Shown piece by piece: positions 53,898-63,317 of a stretch of 64,000 nucleotides of DNA. This DNA comes from RGIG8244 sp045639325 (lineage in GTDB: Bacteria; Verrucomicrobiota; Lentisphaeria; Victivallales; UBA1829), in the NCBI GenBank assembly GCA_045639325.1, contig JAZUCU010000024.1, positions 36,711 through 100,710 of the forward strand, in the 5' to 3' direction. Within the stretch, counting starts at the first letter, position 1. Each line of letters starts with the position of its first letter. The translations under genes were made by a program, and so were the position numbers. The notes beneath the pieces are model-generated. The model searched no databases and was not told the origin of the DNA. It saw nothing but the letters and a program-made list of their open reading frames with translations.

Positions 53898-54662
53898 ATG
53901 AAATACTTTTTATCATCCATTCTTTTATCCGCTACATTGCTTCTTCCTGCCGCTGAAAAGAAAGAGGCAGCAGCACCGGAAACAACGGAACCTTCTATTG
54001 TCAAACGCTTGTCAGATAACACCGGCAAAGTATATCGCAAGATCAAGCGGAAAACTTTGAATACATTGGATGTTACCGGCAACCGCAAAATTCGGGAATC
54101 CATTGATGCTGCATGGATTGATCGTGTTGCAAAAGCGTATGCAGCCGGAAGTTTTATGGTTGAACATTTTGCAGATAAAAAAATTGCATTGCTTCTTCAC
54201 GGTCCCGTTGATTCTGCTGATAACAAAGCTGTTGTTGATGCCTTCAATAAGGTTGCCGCCGGAAAAGTGCAGGTCATTACGATTTCTGTCGAAGCCGACA
54301 AGAAGAATTTGCCCATGCCGGATGATGAACCCACGGTTGAAGCAATGAATGAAGCCTTATTCAAAAGTATTGCAGATGGCGCGGATGCTCTTGTTAATTT
54401 CGCCGGGCTCCCCTCCAGAAATTCCCAATGCCGCAAATTGATCTTCTGGCAATGGGGCGTTAATGACCCCCGTGTTTATCTGACCGATGCGCCGGATACA
54501 TTGTTGCTGAAAGAAAAACTTTTCCCCTGTCCCATCGCCGCAGTGGCGGTCCGCCGTTTCCAGACGGAAGATGATATTGAGACAGCAAGTGATTTTAACG
54601 CCCGTTATATTCTGCTTACAGAAAAGAATTTGAAATCATCCGGCGTTATTCTTGGCAAGTAA
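53898..54662 (+). CDS. Secreted protein of unknown family
   Basis: About 254 residues. An N-terminal hydrophobic stretch of about 19 residues (MKYFLSSILLSATLLLPAA) acts as signal peptide. A charged linker follows (KKEAAAPETTEPS), then an alpha/beta-like domain from about 90 to 250 (KKIALLLHGPVDSADNKAVV, then ALVNFAGLPSRN). It resembles nothing I can name. The frame can be extended upstream into the receiver gene, but ATG 53898 with the signal peptide is the natural start. It lies 22 bases after the receiver gene. The TauE-type gene follows after 58 bases. Confidence 0.7.
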   Translation: MKYFLSSILLSATLLLPAAEKKEAAAPETTEPSIVKRLSDNTGKVYRKIKRKTLNTLDVTGNRKIRESIDAAWIDRVAKAYAAGSFMVEHFADKKIALLLHGPVDSADNKAVVDAFNKVAAGKVQVITISVEADKKNLPMPDDEPTVEAMNEALFKSIADGADALVNFAGLPSRNSQCRKLIFWQWGVNDPRVYLTDAPDTLLLKEKLFPCPIAAVAVRRFQTEDDIETASDFNARYILLTEKNLKSSGVILGK

Positions 54663-54720
54663 TCCATAATAAAAAAATCAAACATTATTTTTAACAACAT
54701 TTTAAACGGAGTCATTTTAA

Positions 54721-55482
54721 ATGGAATTCTTTTTCGGTGAAATGAGTACATGGCAGATTATTGCATTGGCCATCAGCGCAATTTTGATCGGCGTTAACAA
54801 AACCGGTATCCCCGGATTGGGACTTGTCCCCGTCATGGTGCTGATTTATTCTTTCCCGCAGAACGTTGGTCTTTCCACCGGTATGCAACTGTTGATGCTG
54901 TGCGCGGCTGACCTGATGGCGGTTGCTTATTACCGGCGCGGCGCGGATTGGAAGATGGTATTCCGTCTGCTTCCCTGTGCATTGGCGGGGCTGGGCGTGG
55001 GATATATCGCCATGGAATACATCAAAGATATGCACCTGGACAAAATCATCGGCGTGATTATTCTTCTGCTTTCCATTCTGAATTATGTCCGCCGGAAATA
55101 TTGGAGTTCTGACAAAGTTCCCACTTCCATTTACTTTACGATCGGCGTCGGTCTTGCAGCCGGCTTTACTACAATGGTAGCCAATGCTGCCGGCCCGATC
55201 ATGGCATTGTATCTGCTTTCCATGCGTTTTTCCAAAGAAAAATACATCGGTACTGCTGCCTGGTATTTCATGATTATGAACTGGTTGAAATTGCCGGTAT
55301 TTATCGCACAGGATCGTATTACCTGGGATGCGTTTATGGCATGTCTGCCCATGATTCCGTTCCTGATGATCGGGGCTGTGATCGGTATCATCTTCCTGAA
55401 GAAAGCATCTCTGACTCTGTTCGAACGTGTCATTGAAATCCTGGTTGTTCTCGGTGCATTGAAACTTCTGCTGCCGTTCTGA
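54721..55482 (+). CDS. TauE/SafE-family membrane exporter
   Basis: A 253-residue protein with about eight transmembrane segments in two repeats, as in the TauE/SafE family of putative sulfite or sulfonate exporters. Repeat-type motifs are visible: GVNKTGIPGLGLVPVMVL in the first half and GLAAGFTTMVANAAGPIMALYLL in the second. GGAGTC lies before the ATG. The next gene follows by 17 bases, so it heads an operon with a DUF4838-like protein and an esterase. The combination hints at export of a sulfur- or acid-containing product of glycan breakdown; this is inference, as no sulfatase gene is close. Confidence 0.88.
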   Translation: MEFFFGEMSTWQIIALAISAILIGVNKTGIPGLGLVPVMVLIYSFPQNVGLSTGMQLLMLCAADLMAVAYYRRGADWKMVFRLLPCALAGLGVGYIAMEYIKDMHLDKIIGVIILLLSILNYVRRKYWSSDKVPTSIYFTIGVGLAAGFTTMVANAAGPIMALYLLSMRFSKEKYIGTAAWYFMIMNWLKLPVFIAQDRITWDAFMACLPMIPFLMIGAVIGIIFLKKASLTLFERVIEILVVLGALKLLLPF

Positions 55483-55499
55483 ACGGAAGGAGTCTTGCA

Positions 55500-56891
55500 A
55501 TGTCAAATCACAAATTTGCAATCCGCGGATTCAATCCCTGCGAAAGTCTGCTCCGTCATACGCCGGAACAGCTGCGCACATTCATCCGCCGTATGGGGAA
55601 ACTGGATCTGAACAGCATTATTCTCCATTACGATTATGGATGGAAACGGTATCAGGATCTTTTGATTTCAGAATGTGAAGCAAACGGTATCAATATTATT
55701 CTGATGACATTCGGTCCCCGGACTTTCCTGTCTTATTCCGACTGGAAGCCCTCCTGGTTTGCAAAACAGCCCGATGGTACGCCCTATACCACCCGTCTGG
55801 AATGTGAGACATACCCTTGTGCTTTTGAGCCCGAAGCACTTGCTGCTTATAAATACGGAGCCGTACAGTGGTTGAAATCTTTGCCGCCGCAAATTAAAAA
55901 CGTCCACATGCGAGCAGCGGATGGCTTGATGTTCTGTCAATGCGAAAAATGCCGCGTGCTTCCTGATCATGAAAAATGGCAGCCGTTTGTTGATATTTTT
56001 GCAGAAGCGGTTTTGGAGGCCCGTCCGGACCTTGAGTTTGAAACGGATATTTATGTCAAGCGTTATCAGATTCCGAAGAACCGCGTGCCGTATCAGCAGA
56101 TGCAGCACATTATGTACGATACTTTCTTCCGGAGTCCAATCTTTCCCCTCGGGACACAGCGGGATATATTCAATAAGGGTAACGTGAAGAATGCGGCAAC
56201 AGAACCGAATCCGGATGCAGAAACGCCGAACATGTATCACATGAATCGTTTGCGGGAATGGACTTCTGCTTTCCCCGGCAAGATGTATATTCATGAAAAC
56301 GCGATGATGCAGGGCTATTTCAGTGTTTTTCAGTATGCAACCCAAGCCATGTTGGAAGACTTGAAAACATTCCGTCAGCTGGGAGTTGATGGCGTTTGTT
56401 ATGAAGCATTTGAACCCGGATACAAGCAGTTTGAAAATATGTTTGAAATTCTTGCAAAAGCCATGAATGGTGAAGAATTTGAATATCAACCCACCGAATT
56501 GGAACAGTTGCTGTATAACAACGAGACGTCCGTTTATTCGCCGGACAACCCGGTTAAGCTGGAAAAATATATTTCTGATCCGTTCCTGCTGAAACAGCTG
56601 CATTTTTATCGCGACTACGATCATTCTCCTGCGGAATACCGGAAATATATTGAATTTGCTTTTGAAAATGAAGACCGGATGGACCCGCTGTTCCTCGGTT
56701 ACTTCCTTTCCCGTGTCGGTTCGCAAAATGGAAAATTCCGCTTCCGCAATCCATCCGACGAAGCGCAAACAATGTTGTCTTACCGGAAATTGTGGGACTT
56801 TATGGAACTGATTCCTGCTGATCAGGATCCGCGAAAAATTTGCCGCAATATTCTTTTTGAACTTATATCTAAAGTTGAGGCTGTATCATGA
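55500..56891 (+). CDS. Compact cytoplasmic DUF4838-like TIM-barrel protein
   Basis: A 463-residue protein with no signal peptide. The N-terminal barrel half contains SIILHYDYGWKRYQDLL. A loop near 142-151 (MFCQCEKCRV) has a CxCxxC cluster and matches in style the Cys-bearing loop of DUF4838 and GH20 enzymes in this window. A later strand LGVDGVCYEAFEPGYKQFENM matches the terminal barrel part of DUF4838 proteins. It would be a stripped-down, cytoplasmic member. The start of the esterase gene overlaps its stop by 4 bases. Likely an intracellular glycan-processing step; the reaction is unknown. Confidence 0.72.
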   Translation: MSNHKFAIRGFNPCESLLRHTPEQLRTFIRRMGKLDLNSIILHYDYGWKRYQDLLISECEANGINIILMTFGPRTFLSYSDWKPSWFAKQPDGTPYTTRLECETYPCAFEPEALAAYKYGAVQWLKSLPPQIKNVHMRAADGLMFCQCEKCRVLPDHEKWQPFVDIFAEAVLEARPDLEFETDIYVKRYQIPKNRVPYQQMQHIMYDTFFRSPIFPLGTQRDIFNKGNVKNAATEPNPDAETPNMYHMNRLREWTSAFPGKMYIHENAMMQGYFSVFQYATQAMLEDLKTFRQLGVDGVCYEAFEPGYKQFENMFEILAKAMNGEEFEYQPTELEQLLYNNETSVYSPDNPVKLEKYISDPFLLKQLHFYRDYDHSPAEYRKYIEFAFENEDRMDPLFLGYFLSRVGSQNGKFRFRNPSDEAQTMLSYRKLWDFMELIPADQDPRKICRNILFELISKVEAVS

Positions 56892-58738
56892 AAACGTTAC
56901 CTGCTGTGTGGGAAAATTCTGTCGATGACATTATTATTAACTCTATGCGAACAGAAGCTGAGAGATTATTCGCTCTGCATAACATGATTCCAACGGATCC
57001 TGCACGCTGGCAGAAACGCAAAACGGAAATTCTGACAAAACTTTCCGATGCATTCAAACTCAATTATCAGAAAGATCTTCCCCTTGATCCGGAAGTGACC
57101 GGTGTCATTCGCCGGAAAAATTACCGCATTGAAAAAGTATGCTTCCAGGCAGCGGAAAACCGTTATGTCACCGGATGTCTTTACATTCCCGATGGCGAAG
57201 GTCCGTTCCCCGCCGTTTTGAATGTGCATGGTCACTGGATGGACGGACATCTTGCGGAACGAGTTCAGACACGCAGTCATATTCTTGCGCAGCATGGCTA
57301 TGTCTGTTTGAGTGTCGATGCCTTCGGTTCCGGTGAACGCGGTACGGAACATGGCAAATTTGATCCCCATGGCGGTTTCCGTGGTATGCAGTTGAACAAT
57401 TTCGGCGAAACATTGATCGGGATCCAGATTGATGATAACCGGCGGGCTGTGGATTTTCTTTGTTCCTTGCCCTATGTCGATCCGGAAAAGATTGGCGTCA
57501 CCGGTGCATCCGGCGGCGGAAATCAGACCATGTATCTGACTGTATTTGAAGATCGTATCAAAGCCGGAGTTTCCGTGTGCAGTGTCGGTTCTTTCCGTTC
57601 TTATGTGATGGGCTCCAACTGCATTTGCGAGACGATCGACAACGGCATGAATATTTGTGAGGAATCCGAACTGATTGCCTGTATTGCGCCTCGATCATTC
57701 CTGATGTGTAACGGTTTCCATGACCAATATTCCACATTCGTACCGGAAGAAATGCTCAAGACTTATACCTGTGCAAAAAAGATTTTCCAGATGTATAATG
57801 TACCCAATCAGCTCCAGTACCGGATTTTCAATACCATTCACCTGTATGGCCCGGAAGCTCTTTCCAATATGTTGGGATTCTTTGATTTCTATTTGAAAGG
57901 CGAGGGCGCATGCCAGGCTGTCCTGCCGCTCCCGGAATGTGATTTCATGACGCAGGAAGAAGCAATGGTCTATCCGGAGAAACGCCCGGATAAAGTGACA
58001 GGCATCCTGGCATATTGTCAGACCAAACGGGAAAAAGTCCGTGCTGCCGCTGCATCACTTAATGACGAACAGAAACGTGCCGGTTTGAAAAAATTGTTGA
58101 ACTGCAAGGATGTTACATTTGCAGATTATACAATCGGCGACTCCTCTGACATTTGGCAGCGGGTCGTAATCCGGAAAGCCAATGGCGATATGATGCCTGC
58201 TTTACTCAAGCCCTCCCGTAACGGAAAATGGCAGATTATGTCCGGCTCATACGGAAAGCAGAAACAGCTGGAAAAATTGGCTGCATTGGAAGATGCCTGC
58301 GCCAGTGATGACGGCTTGCTCCTGATCGATATTACTGCTTCCGGCGAAACAGGGAACGAATATGGCTGCCCAACCCAATGGGATTACCACCATACGACCC
58401 GCACATTCATGTGGTTCGGACGTCCGCTGCTTGGGGAATGGACGCAGGATTATCACATTGCTGCGCAATTCCTGAAAGCGGAGTTTGATGTAGCATCGCT
58501 GACATTCTACGGCTATAAGGATGCCGGTGTGGCGGCCTTGCTGGCGTCCGCACTCTATGGCGGAGCAGATAAAGTTGTAATGGACAATACCATTACGTCA
58601 TTGGATTGGGCGGATACTTATCCCGATGTAACCGATTTCACCATGGCGATGTCGGTCACCGATATTTTGAAATATGGTGACATTGCTGATTATAAACAGC
58701 TTGCCGCTCCGGCTGAAATCGTTACAATCGGAAATTGA
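56888..58738 (+). CDS. Two-domain alpha/beta-hydrolase esterase (acetylxylan-esterase-like)
   Basis: A 616-residue cytoplasmic protein. Domain 1 (about 85-340) is a complete hydrolase: Ser208 in TGASGGGNQTM, Asp279 in NGFHDQYSTF and His318 in TIHLYGPE, resembling acetylxylan and AXE1-type esterases. Domain 2 (about 390-616) has a second hydrolase-like fold in which the nucleophile position is not seen (FYGYKDAGVAALLASALYGG), so it is probably inactive or structural. The gene overlaps the DUF4838-like gene by 4 bases, and its stop is 9 bases from the convergent GH20-like gene. It probably removes acyl groups from glycan intermediates. Confidence 0.82.
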   Translation: MKTLPAVWENSVDDIIINSMRTEAERLFALHNMIPTDPARWQKRKTEILTKLSDAFKLNYQKDLPLDPEVTGVIRRKNYRIEKVCFQAAENRYVTGCLYIPDGEGPFPAVLNVHGHWMDGHLAERVQTRSHILAQHGYVCLSVDAFGSGERGTEHGKFDPHGGFRGMQLNNFGETLIGIQIDDNRRAVDFLCSLPYVDPEKIGVTGASGGGNQTMYLTVFEDRIKAGVSVCSVGSFRSYVMGSNCICETIDNGMNICEESELIACIAPRSFLMCNGFHDQYSTFVPEEMLKTYTCAKKIFQMYNVPNQLQYRIFNTIHLYGPEALSNMLGFFDFYLKGEGACQAVLPLPECDFMTQEEAMVYPEKRPDKVTGILAYCQTKREKVRAAAASLNDEQKRAGLKKLLNCKDVTFADYTIGDSSDIWQRVVIRKANGDMMPALLKPSRNGKWQIMSGSYGKQKQLEKLAALEDACASDDGLLLIDITASGETGNEYGCPTQWDYHHTTRTFMWFGRPLLGEWTQDYHIAAQFLKAEFDVASLTFYGYKDAGVAALLASALYGGADKVVMDNTITSLDWADTYPDVTDFTMAMSVTDILKYGDIADYKQLAAPAEIVTIGN

Positions 58739-58747
58739 TCCAGTTTT

Positions 58748-60553
58748 TTACTGTAATGTAAAATCTTTTACCCGGACAGGCGGGACAAGTTCGTTTGCCG
58801 TTTCAAAACGCAGGTATTCCAGCTTGGAACATTCTGCCGGCAGACCGTAACGGCATTGATACCACATGGTTCCGTCTGTATCCCGGAGTGGTAACGTTTC
58901 ACCGGAAATCTCGAAGTATTGCAAGTCGATATCATAGGCATCCTGAATACTGTCCGGATCATCCTTTCTTGCAGAAAACACGTTCGAATTGGAGATGTTT
59001 GTGCCGAAAATGACGGGGAAACGATAAAACGTTCCGTTCTCCGCAGACCGGAAGACGTGATACCCAAGGAAATATTTTTCCTCATCGAGCTGATAGCCGT
59101 CAAAGAAATATTTGAATTGGATCGGCGTCTGAACGGTATGGGTGACAGTCAGGATTTTATCGGCTTGGGGTGTCAGATATTTGTACATACGCTGAAATAC
59201 TTCCGCATTGATTTCCGGGTAAGTATCTTCGGCATATTTTTCCCAGACGAGAACAGCCCCGTACATCAAATCATAGAGTACGCCGTTACGCTGAAGCGTC
59301 CGCATGGATGTTGTACCCCAGTTGGAAATACAAATGCCTTTTGCATAATCCGCCTGAATGCGCCGCGTCCAATCTTTGCATCTGGCGGGGGTAAAGTTGG
59401 CAAGAATGTATTCCCAGCCATGATTGGAATAAACCTGTTCCAGATACCGGTTGACATTCCAGTACCAATGAAAAATGACCGGTTTTGATTTTACCAAATC
59501 GGCGGCTGGATAGAGGGCAGGAACTGCTTCATATTGTTCTGTCGCCGGAATTTCTGCACCACCAATGGCCTCGCCGTTACGCCAGTAGGAATCCAGGAAT
59601 TTTTCACCCCAGATGGCACATTTAACACCTTTCGATTCCAGATATCCGGCAATCCGGTCGATATCGCCCGCGTACAACTCTGGTGCGGATTTGCCTTTGC
59701 AATTGGGACAGAGACACGTGGTATAATATTCATCATGTCCGATGTGAATCATGGCAGGGTGAATCAGATCGATAACTTCATCCAGTAAATCATTAAAGAT
59801 TTTGTGATAGCCCGGGTTGAGCGGACAGCATGTATCCGGATAAGGATCTTCCGGACGTTCTGCCAATTCCCGGTGATTGATCAGCAGATAATCGCAATGA
59901 GACAGGGAGGGCATTTCCGGAATGACTTCAATAAAACGTTCCCGGCAATATTCCACAAGTTCCTTGAATTGCTGCTGAGAAACAATTTTGCCGCCACCGT
60001 TTTCCGTATGAATGGAATTCTTACGCCAGGGAGCTTTGTGCTGAACATCAAGGGTTTTGCCCGGATATTCCTGCATTTCGGCTGCATATTTTACATAACC
60101 CTTGTTGATCTCCGGATGCAGTTTGAATTCCAACGCTCCGCCCAATTCCAACAAGAGAAAATTGCATTTGCAGAATGCGGCAAAATCAATAATCTTTTTG
60201 AATTCGCTGATTCCTTCAGTATCCGGTGCCGGCAAATAGAGTTTCAAACCGCGCCGGTCAGCACAAGGCGATTCTTTGATGGATGTCACACGGATTTCCG
60301 GTTCATTACAGAGACGGATCAAGGTCTGAAAACCATAAAACAATCCCTGTTCGGATGCTGCCTGAATGGTTGCGCCGGAAAGATCGAGATGCAATTCGTA
60401 ACTTTCATCCGTTGAATCCTTCTTCTGTGTGAGAGTAAAATCAACAGGAATGTTCCATTTCAGCAAAGAAACAAATTTATTTAAGATTGCCGGAACATCG
60501 CCGGAAAGAATGGGGCATCCGGGAGAGAATTTTATGATTTGATTGTGACTCAT
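58748..60553 (-). CDS. GH20-like beta-N-acetylhexosaminidase
   Basis: A 601-residue protein with no signal peptide. Residues about 45-95 form a GH20b-type N-terminal domain (TIQAASEQGLFYGFQTL). A TIM barrel follows with the catalytic pair Asp274-Glu275 in HIGHDEYYTTC, then CxCxxC (Cys280, Cys282, Cys285) that may bind zinc. The C-terminal 150 residues are a beta-rich extension. GH20 enzymes release terminal GlcNAc or GalNAc by substrate-assisted catalysis. A cytoplasmic location suggests work on imported oligosaccharides. It is convergent with the TauE-DUF4838-esterase operon. Confidence 0.85.
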   Translation of the reverse strand: MSHNQIIKFSPGCPILSGDVPAILNKFVSLLKWNIPVDFTLTQKKDSTDESYELHLDLSGATIQAASEQGLFYGFQTLIRLCNEPEIRVTSIKESPCADRRGLKLYLPAPDTEGISEFKKIIDFAAFCKCNFLLLELGGALEFKLHPEINKGYVKYAAEMQEYPGKTLDVQHKAPWRKNSIHTENGGGKIVSQQQFKELVEYCRERFIEVIPEMPSLSHCDYLLINHRELAERPEDPYPDTCCPLNPGYHKIFNDLLDEVIDLIHPAMIHIGHDEYYTTCLCPNCKGKSAPELYAGDIDRIAGYLESKGVKCAIWGEKFLDSYWRNGEAIGGAEIPATEQYEAVPALYPAADLVKSKPVIFHWYWNVNRYLEQVYSNHGWEYILANFTPARCKDWTRRIQADYAKGICISNWGTTSMRTLQRNGVLYDLMYGAVLVWEKYAEDTYPEINAEVFQRMYKYLTPQADKILTVTHTVQTPIQFKYFFDGYQLDEEKYFLGYHVFRSAENGTFYRFPVIFGTNISNSNVFSARKDDPDSIQDAYDIDLQYFEISGETLPLRDTDGTMWYQCRYGLPAECSKLEYLRFETANELVPPVRVKDFTLQ

Positions 60554-60609
60554 ATTACACCTTGTTTTAAATTTTGGTTAATATAAATGCCGTTTCCGGA
60601 AATACAAAT

Positions 60610-60638
60610 ATTATCCGCAAAAAAAACTGAAAAATCAA
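60610..60638 (-). promoter_or_regulatory. Promoter of the GH20-like gene
   Basis: Minus-strand TTGATT (60633-60638) and GATAAT (60610-60615), 17-bp spacer. The -35 overlaps the 3' end of the lipase gene. Confidence 0.4.
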
Positions 60639-61333
60639 CGCTGAAATGTAGCATTACGCAAGTAACGCAGAATAAAACGCCCCGTCTTCAACGGGTCACG
60701 CAGCCCCGGGTGAGAACTGTTGACCGTCATTCGTTCAAACGTCAGCCGGTTGGGCAGAGCAGTGGAGGCAAACGCCACTTTGCCATCGTGTGATCCTGCA
60801 ATAATACCGATCGGGGGAAGTCCGCCTTCCGGAACCGGAATTGCCAGTTCTCTGCTGCCGGGAATCATATCGCCCAATGATTTATTGAAGAATCCGAATA
60901 ATGGTATCTTACTGCAGAACGCCAATTTGCTACCCCGATTCGGTGGGCCGAGCATAACAATGGATGCAATGCGTTTCCGTTCGTCACGCGTCATAGCAGA
61001 AGTTGCCCGACGAAGCACCAGCGCACCCATACTGTGGGTAACAAAATATAAATTGCCAGTCAATTTTTCTTTCCGGTACAGCCGGAGAAATATTTCCGCA
61101 TGTTCACGGATATGACGTTTCGATGTGGGATAATCATAATTCAAAACATGATATCCCTGCCGTTGCAGAAATACGGCAAGCTCTGTCATGGCAAATGCCC
61201 GAACACCCCAACCATGCAGCAGAATGACCGTACCCTTTTTTCCATCCCCTGCCTGAAAACGGTAAAAACATTCTCCGGCAGAAAAGTAATTGCGGAAAAT
61301 ATAAGAAAGATTAACGTTTTCTTTTTTCTGCAT
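60635..61333 (-). CDS. Alpha/beta-hydrolase (lipase-like), cytoplasmic
   Basis: About 232 residues. Oxyanion region LLHGWG, nucleophile Ser101 in THSMGAL, Asp183 in AGSHDGKVAF and His208 in NSSHPGL form a plausible triad. No signal peptide. A longer frame from 61450 exists, but AGGAG precedes ATG 61333 by 7 bases. It overlaps the end of the lipoprotein lipase-like gene by 23 bases, so translation is coupled. It probably acts on lipid or acyl esters released by its partner. This is inference from synteny; short hydrolases of this type are diverse. Confidence 0.82.
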   Translation of the reverse strand: MQKKENVNLSYIFRNYFSAGECFYRFQAGDGKKGTVILLHGWGVRAFAMTELAVFLQRQGYHVLNYDYPTSKRHIREHAEIFLRLYRKEKLTGNLYFVTHSMGALVLRRATSAMTRDERKRIASIVMLGPPNRGSKLAFCSKIPLFGFFNKSLGDMIPGSRELAIPVPEGGLPPIGIIAGSHDGKVAFASTALPNRLTFERMTVNSSHPGLRDPLKTGRFILRYLRNATFQR

Positions 61334-63194
61334 CGGTGTTCTCCTGTAATATTTTCTTTTGATCAACAGGGGCGAAATCACGATAACTGCGCAAATGTTC
61401 CAGCAGAATTCTGCGGACTTCCTGTATTCCCAGAGGATTCTGCTGTGCACTGTGGCCGGATTTTACCACCAATTCACTTGTTGCTCCATCCAGATGACTG
61501 CTTGTATAGGGTACAACACCATCCGTTCCACCCGGTTCGCCGGCACGTTTCCGGTCGCCGATGATAGAATGATACGGTATATTTTCTACAAATGGAATAT
61601 GACTCAAAGTCTGCAACGCAAAATTGTCCGGTGCAAGATTTTCAATACCGGTTGCAATATGGGCATCATTCTTTATAAAAACATCGTTGATCAGATCATG
61701 CAGTTCAATGAGTACATGGCGTGGCAGTTTTGTCAATGCACTCCCCAGACGTCCAAGCCATGATCTCGCAAACGTGGAGCCTTTATGGGGAACAGCAATA
61801 AAAACAACCCGTTTGATAAATGGCAGATGATTGAACTCTACTCCGTGATCCATCAATAACTTTTTCTGTTCTCCGGAAAGATTTCTTACGACCGGATGTT
61901 TTTTCATGATTTCCTCAAGCAATCTGCCTTTGGTATCCATAATCGTTGTCTTGCTGAGCAAACCACCCATGGAATGACCAATCAACACCATACGATCAAA
62001 CATTTCTGTTGACTTGCCGTCTTTGATCAATTCTGCGCGTTTGTTAATCAAAGCAGTACGCAAATCTTTCGCGGATAATAAAATCGGTGTCCCGCTGGAA
62101 TAAGAGAATCCCCAGAACTGATAATGTTTCCGGATCTCCGGATCGGATTGCAAAGTATTGAGCATCTGAATCCAGGTGCGGGTGTTGGACATGAGCCCGT
62201 GAACGAGGACAACTGGGATACGTTTTTCATGGAACGGTTCAAACTGATACAACCCCTGCATGGCCTTTGTCCGGTCAGGGTACAGCATATAACCGATACT
62301 TCCAAAGGGCAGGGGGCGTTTTGCCATGTAAGCGGTCGGGGTGGAAAAGTCTTTTGCCAAAGGAATCTGATGTTTTCCGATGGAAACAAAATCGGTATCC
62401 CGCGGATCGGTGTAGACCAATCTGGCTCCGATTTTACTGAAATCCTTATTAAAATCGAAGTGAATGACCAATGTTGCCGGGAGCATTTGATCTTTGGCGT
62501 ATAAGACATCACTCTTTTTCACCAGTTCACAAATCAACGGCGCACCCAAACCGAAATGACGGCTGACGTGGGTCAGATTTTTCGCTTTATAATCGGAACA
62601 AAGGAGAAAATCGGCGTATTCGGATGACTTCAACGGCAAATCATACTTTACTTTACGGAACGTGATTCCTGCATTCATTGCTGTAAAAATGGTATATCCA
62701 TCTTTCCGGATTAAATCCCGTTTGCTGAGATAACTGAAGAATTCTGAAATTGCCCGGTTATAAATCTGCATAACCTGAACCCGATCTGCGCTGTAAGGAT
62801 ATCTTTCCGGCTGATCGAGCAATGCCAGATAAGCATAACTGAATAAGGCAGCGGAAAGATAATATCGGGCAGCTTTTTCCATCTTTCCGGAAGAAGCGTA
62901 ACGATGTCCGAAATTCAATGAAGTATCAGCCATTGCTGCGAGATATTCGGAACGGTGTTCCCGGGCGAAAATGGAACGCAGTTTCAGGAGCAGTTGTTCG
63001 GGATAATTTTCGTAATCATCCTGGAGCAGAAAGTTTGCCAGCAGATTAGAAGTTGCGGGCAATAAATCTTTATTAGCGTTACCAGCTTCGGCAAGAAAAT
63101 AGTGATGTCGATCTGTTTTGACGACGGATATTTCCGTTGAACATCCGCAGAGCAGGACTAATGCTGTAGAAAATAATATGATATATTTACACAT
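61311..63194 (-). CDS. Lipase-like lipoprotein (large alpha/beta hydrolase)
   Basis: About 627 residues. An N-terminal lipobox LCGC (Cys18 as lipidation site) after a hydrophobic helix indicates a lipoprotein. The first 300 residues are helical with no known domain. The hydrolase domain lies at about 325-600: PVVLVHGLMSNTRTW, the nucleophile elbow IGHSMGGLLS with Ser408, a GT-type loop (VPHKGS) and His near 590 (KSGHSAQQN). It most resembles large lipases or phospholipases in order. The ATG at 63194 is favoured by GAGG 13 bases upstream; ATG 63209 is the alternative. It has its own promoter and heads a two-lipase operon. Confidence 0.84.
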   Translation of the reverse strand: MCKYIILFSTALVLLCGCSTEISVVKTDRHHYFLAEAGNANKDLLPATSNLLANFLLQDDYENYPEQLLLKLRSIFAREHRSEYLAAMADTSLNFGHRYASSGKMEKAARYYLSAALFSYAYLALLDQPERYPYSADRVQVMQIYNRAISEFFSYLSKRDLIRKDGYTIFTAMNAGITFRKVKYDLPLKSSEYADFLLCSDYKAKNLTHVSRHFGLGAPLICELVKKSDVLYAKDQMLPATLVIHFDFNKDFSKIGARLVYTDPRDTDFVSIGKHQIPLAKDFSTPTAYMAKRPLPFGSIGYMLYPDRTKAMQGLYQFEPFHEKRIPVVLVHGLMSNTRTWIQMLNTLQSDPEIRKHYQFWGFSYSSGTPILLSAKDLRTALINKRAELIKDGKSTEMFDRMVLIGHSMGGLLSKTTIMDTKGRLLEEIMKKHPVVRNLSGEQKKLLMDHGVEFNHLPFIKRVVFIAVPHKGSTFARSWLGRLGSALTKLPRHVLIELHDLINDVFIKNDAHIATGIENLAPDNFALQTLSHIPFVENIPYHSIIGDRKRAGEPGGTDGVVPYTSSHLDGATSELVVKSGHSAQQNPLGIQEVRRILLEHLRSYRDFAPVDQKKILQENTDAEKRKR

Positions 63195-63227
63195 AAAAAC
63201 GCGCCTCATAACTATAAATTATAATGT

Positions 63228-63255
63228 AATATAACAGATGATATTATATTTTCAA
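63228..63255 (-). promoter_or_regulatory. Promoter of the lipoprotein lipase operon
   Basis: Minus-strand TTGAAA (63250-63255) and TATATT (63228-63233), 16-bp spacer. Confidence 0.6.
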
Positions 63256-63317
63256 AAAGAAAACTGGTATCCGAAGCAGAAAAATGCATTTTTTTCTACT
63301 TTTTTTATAATTTACTC

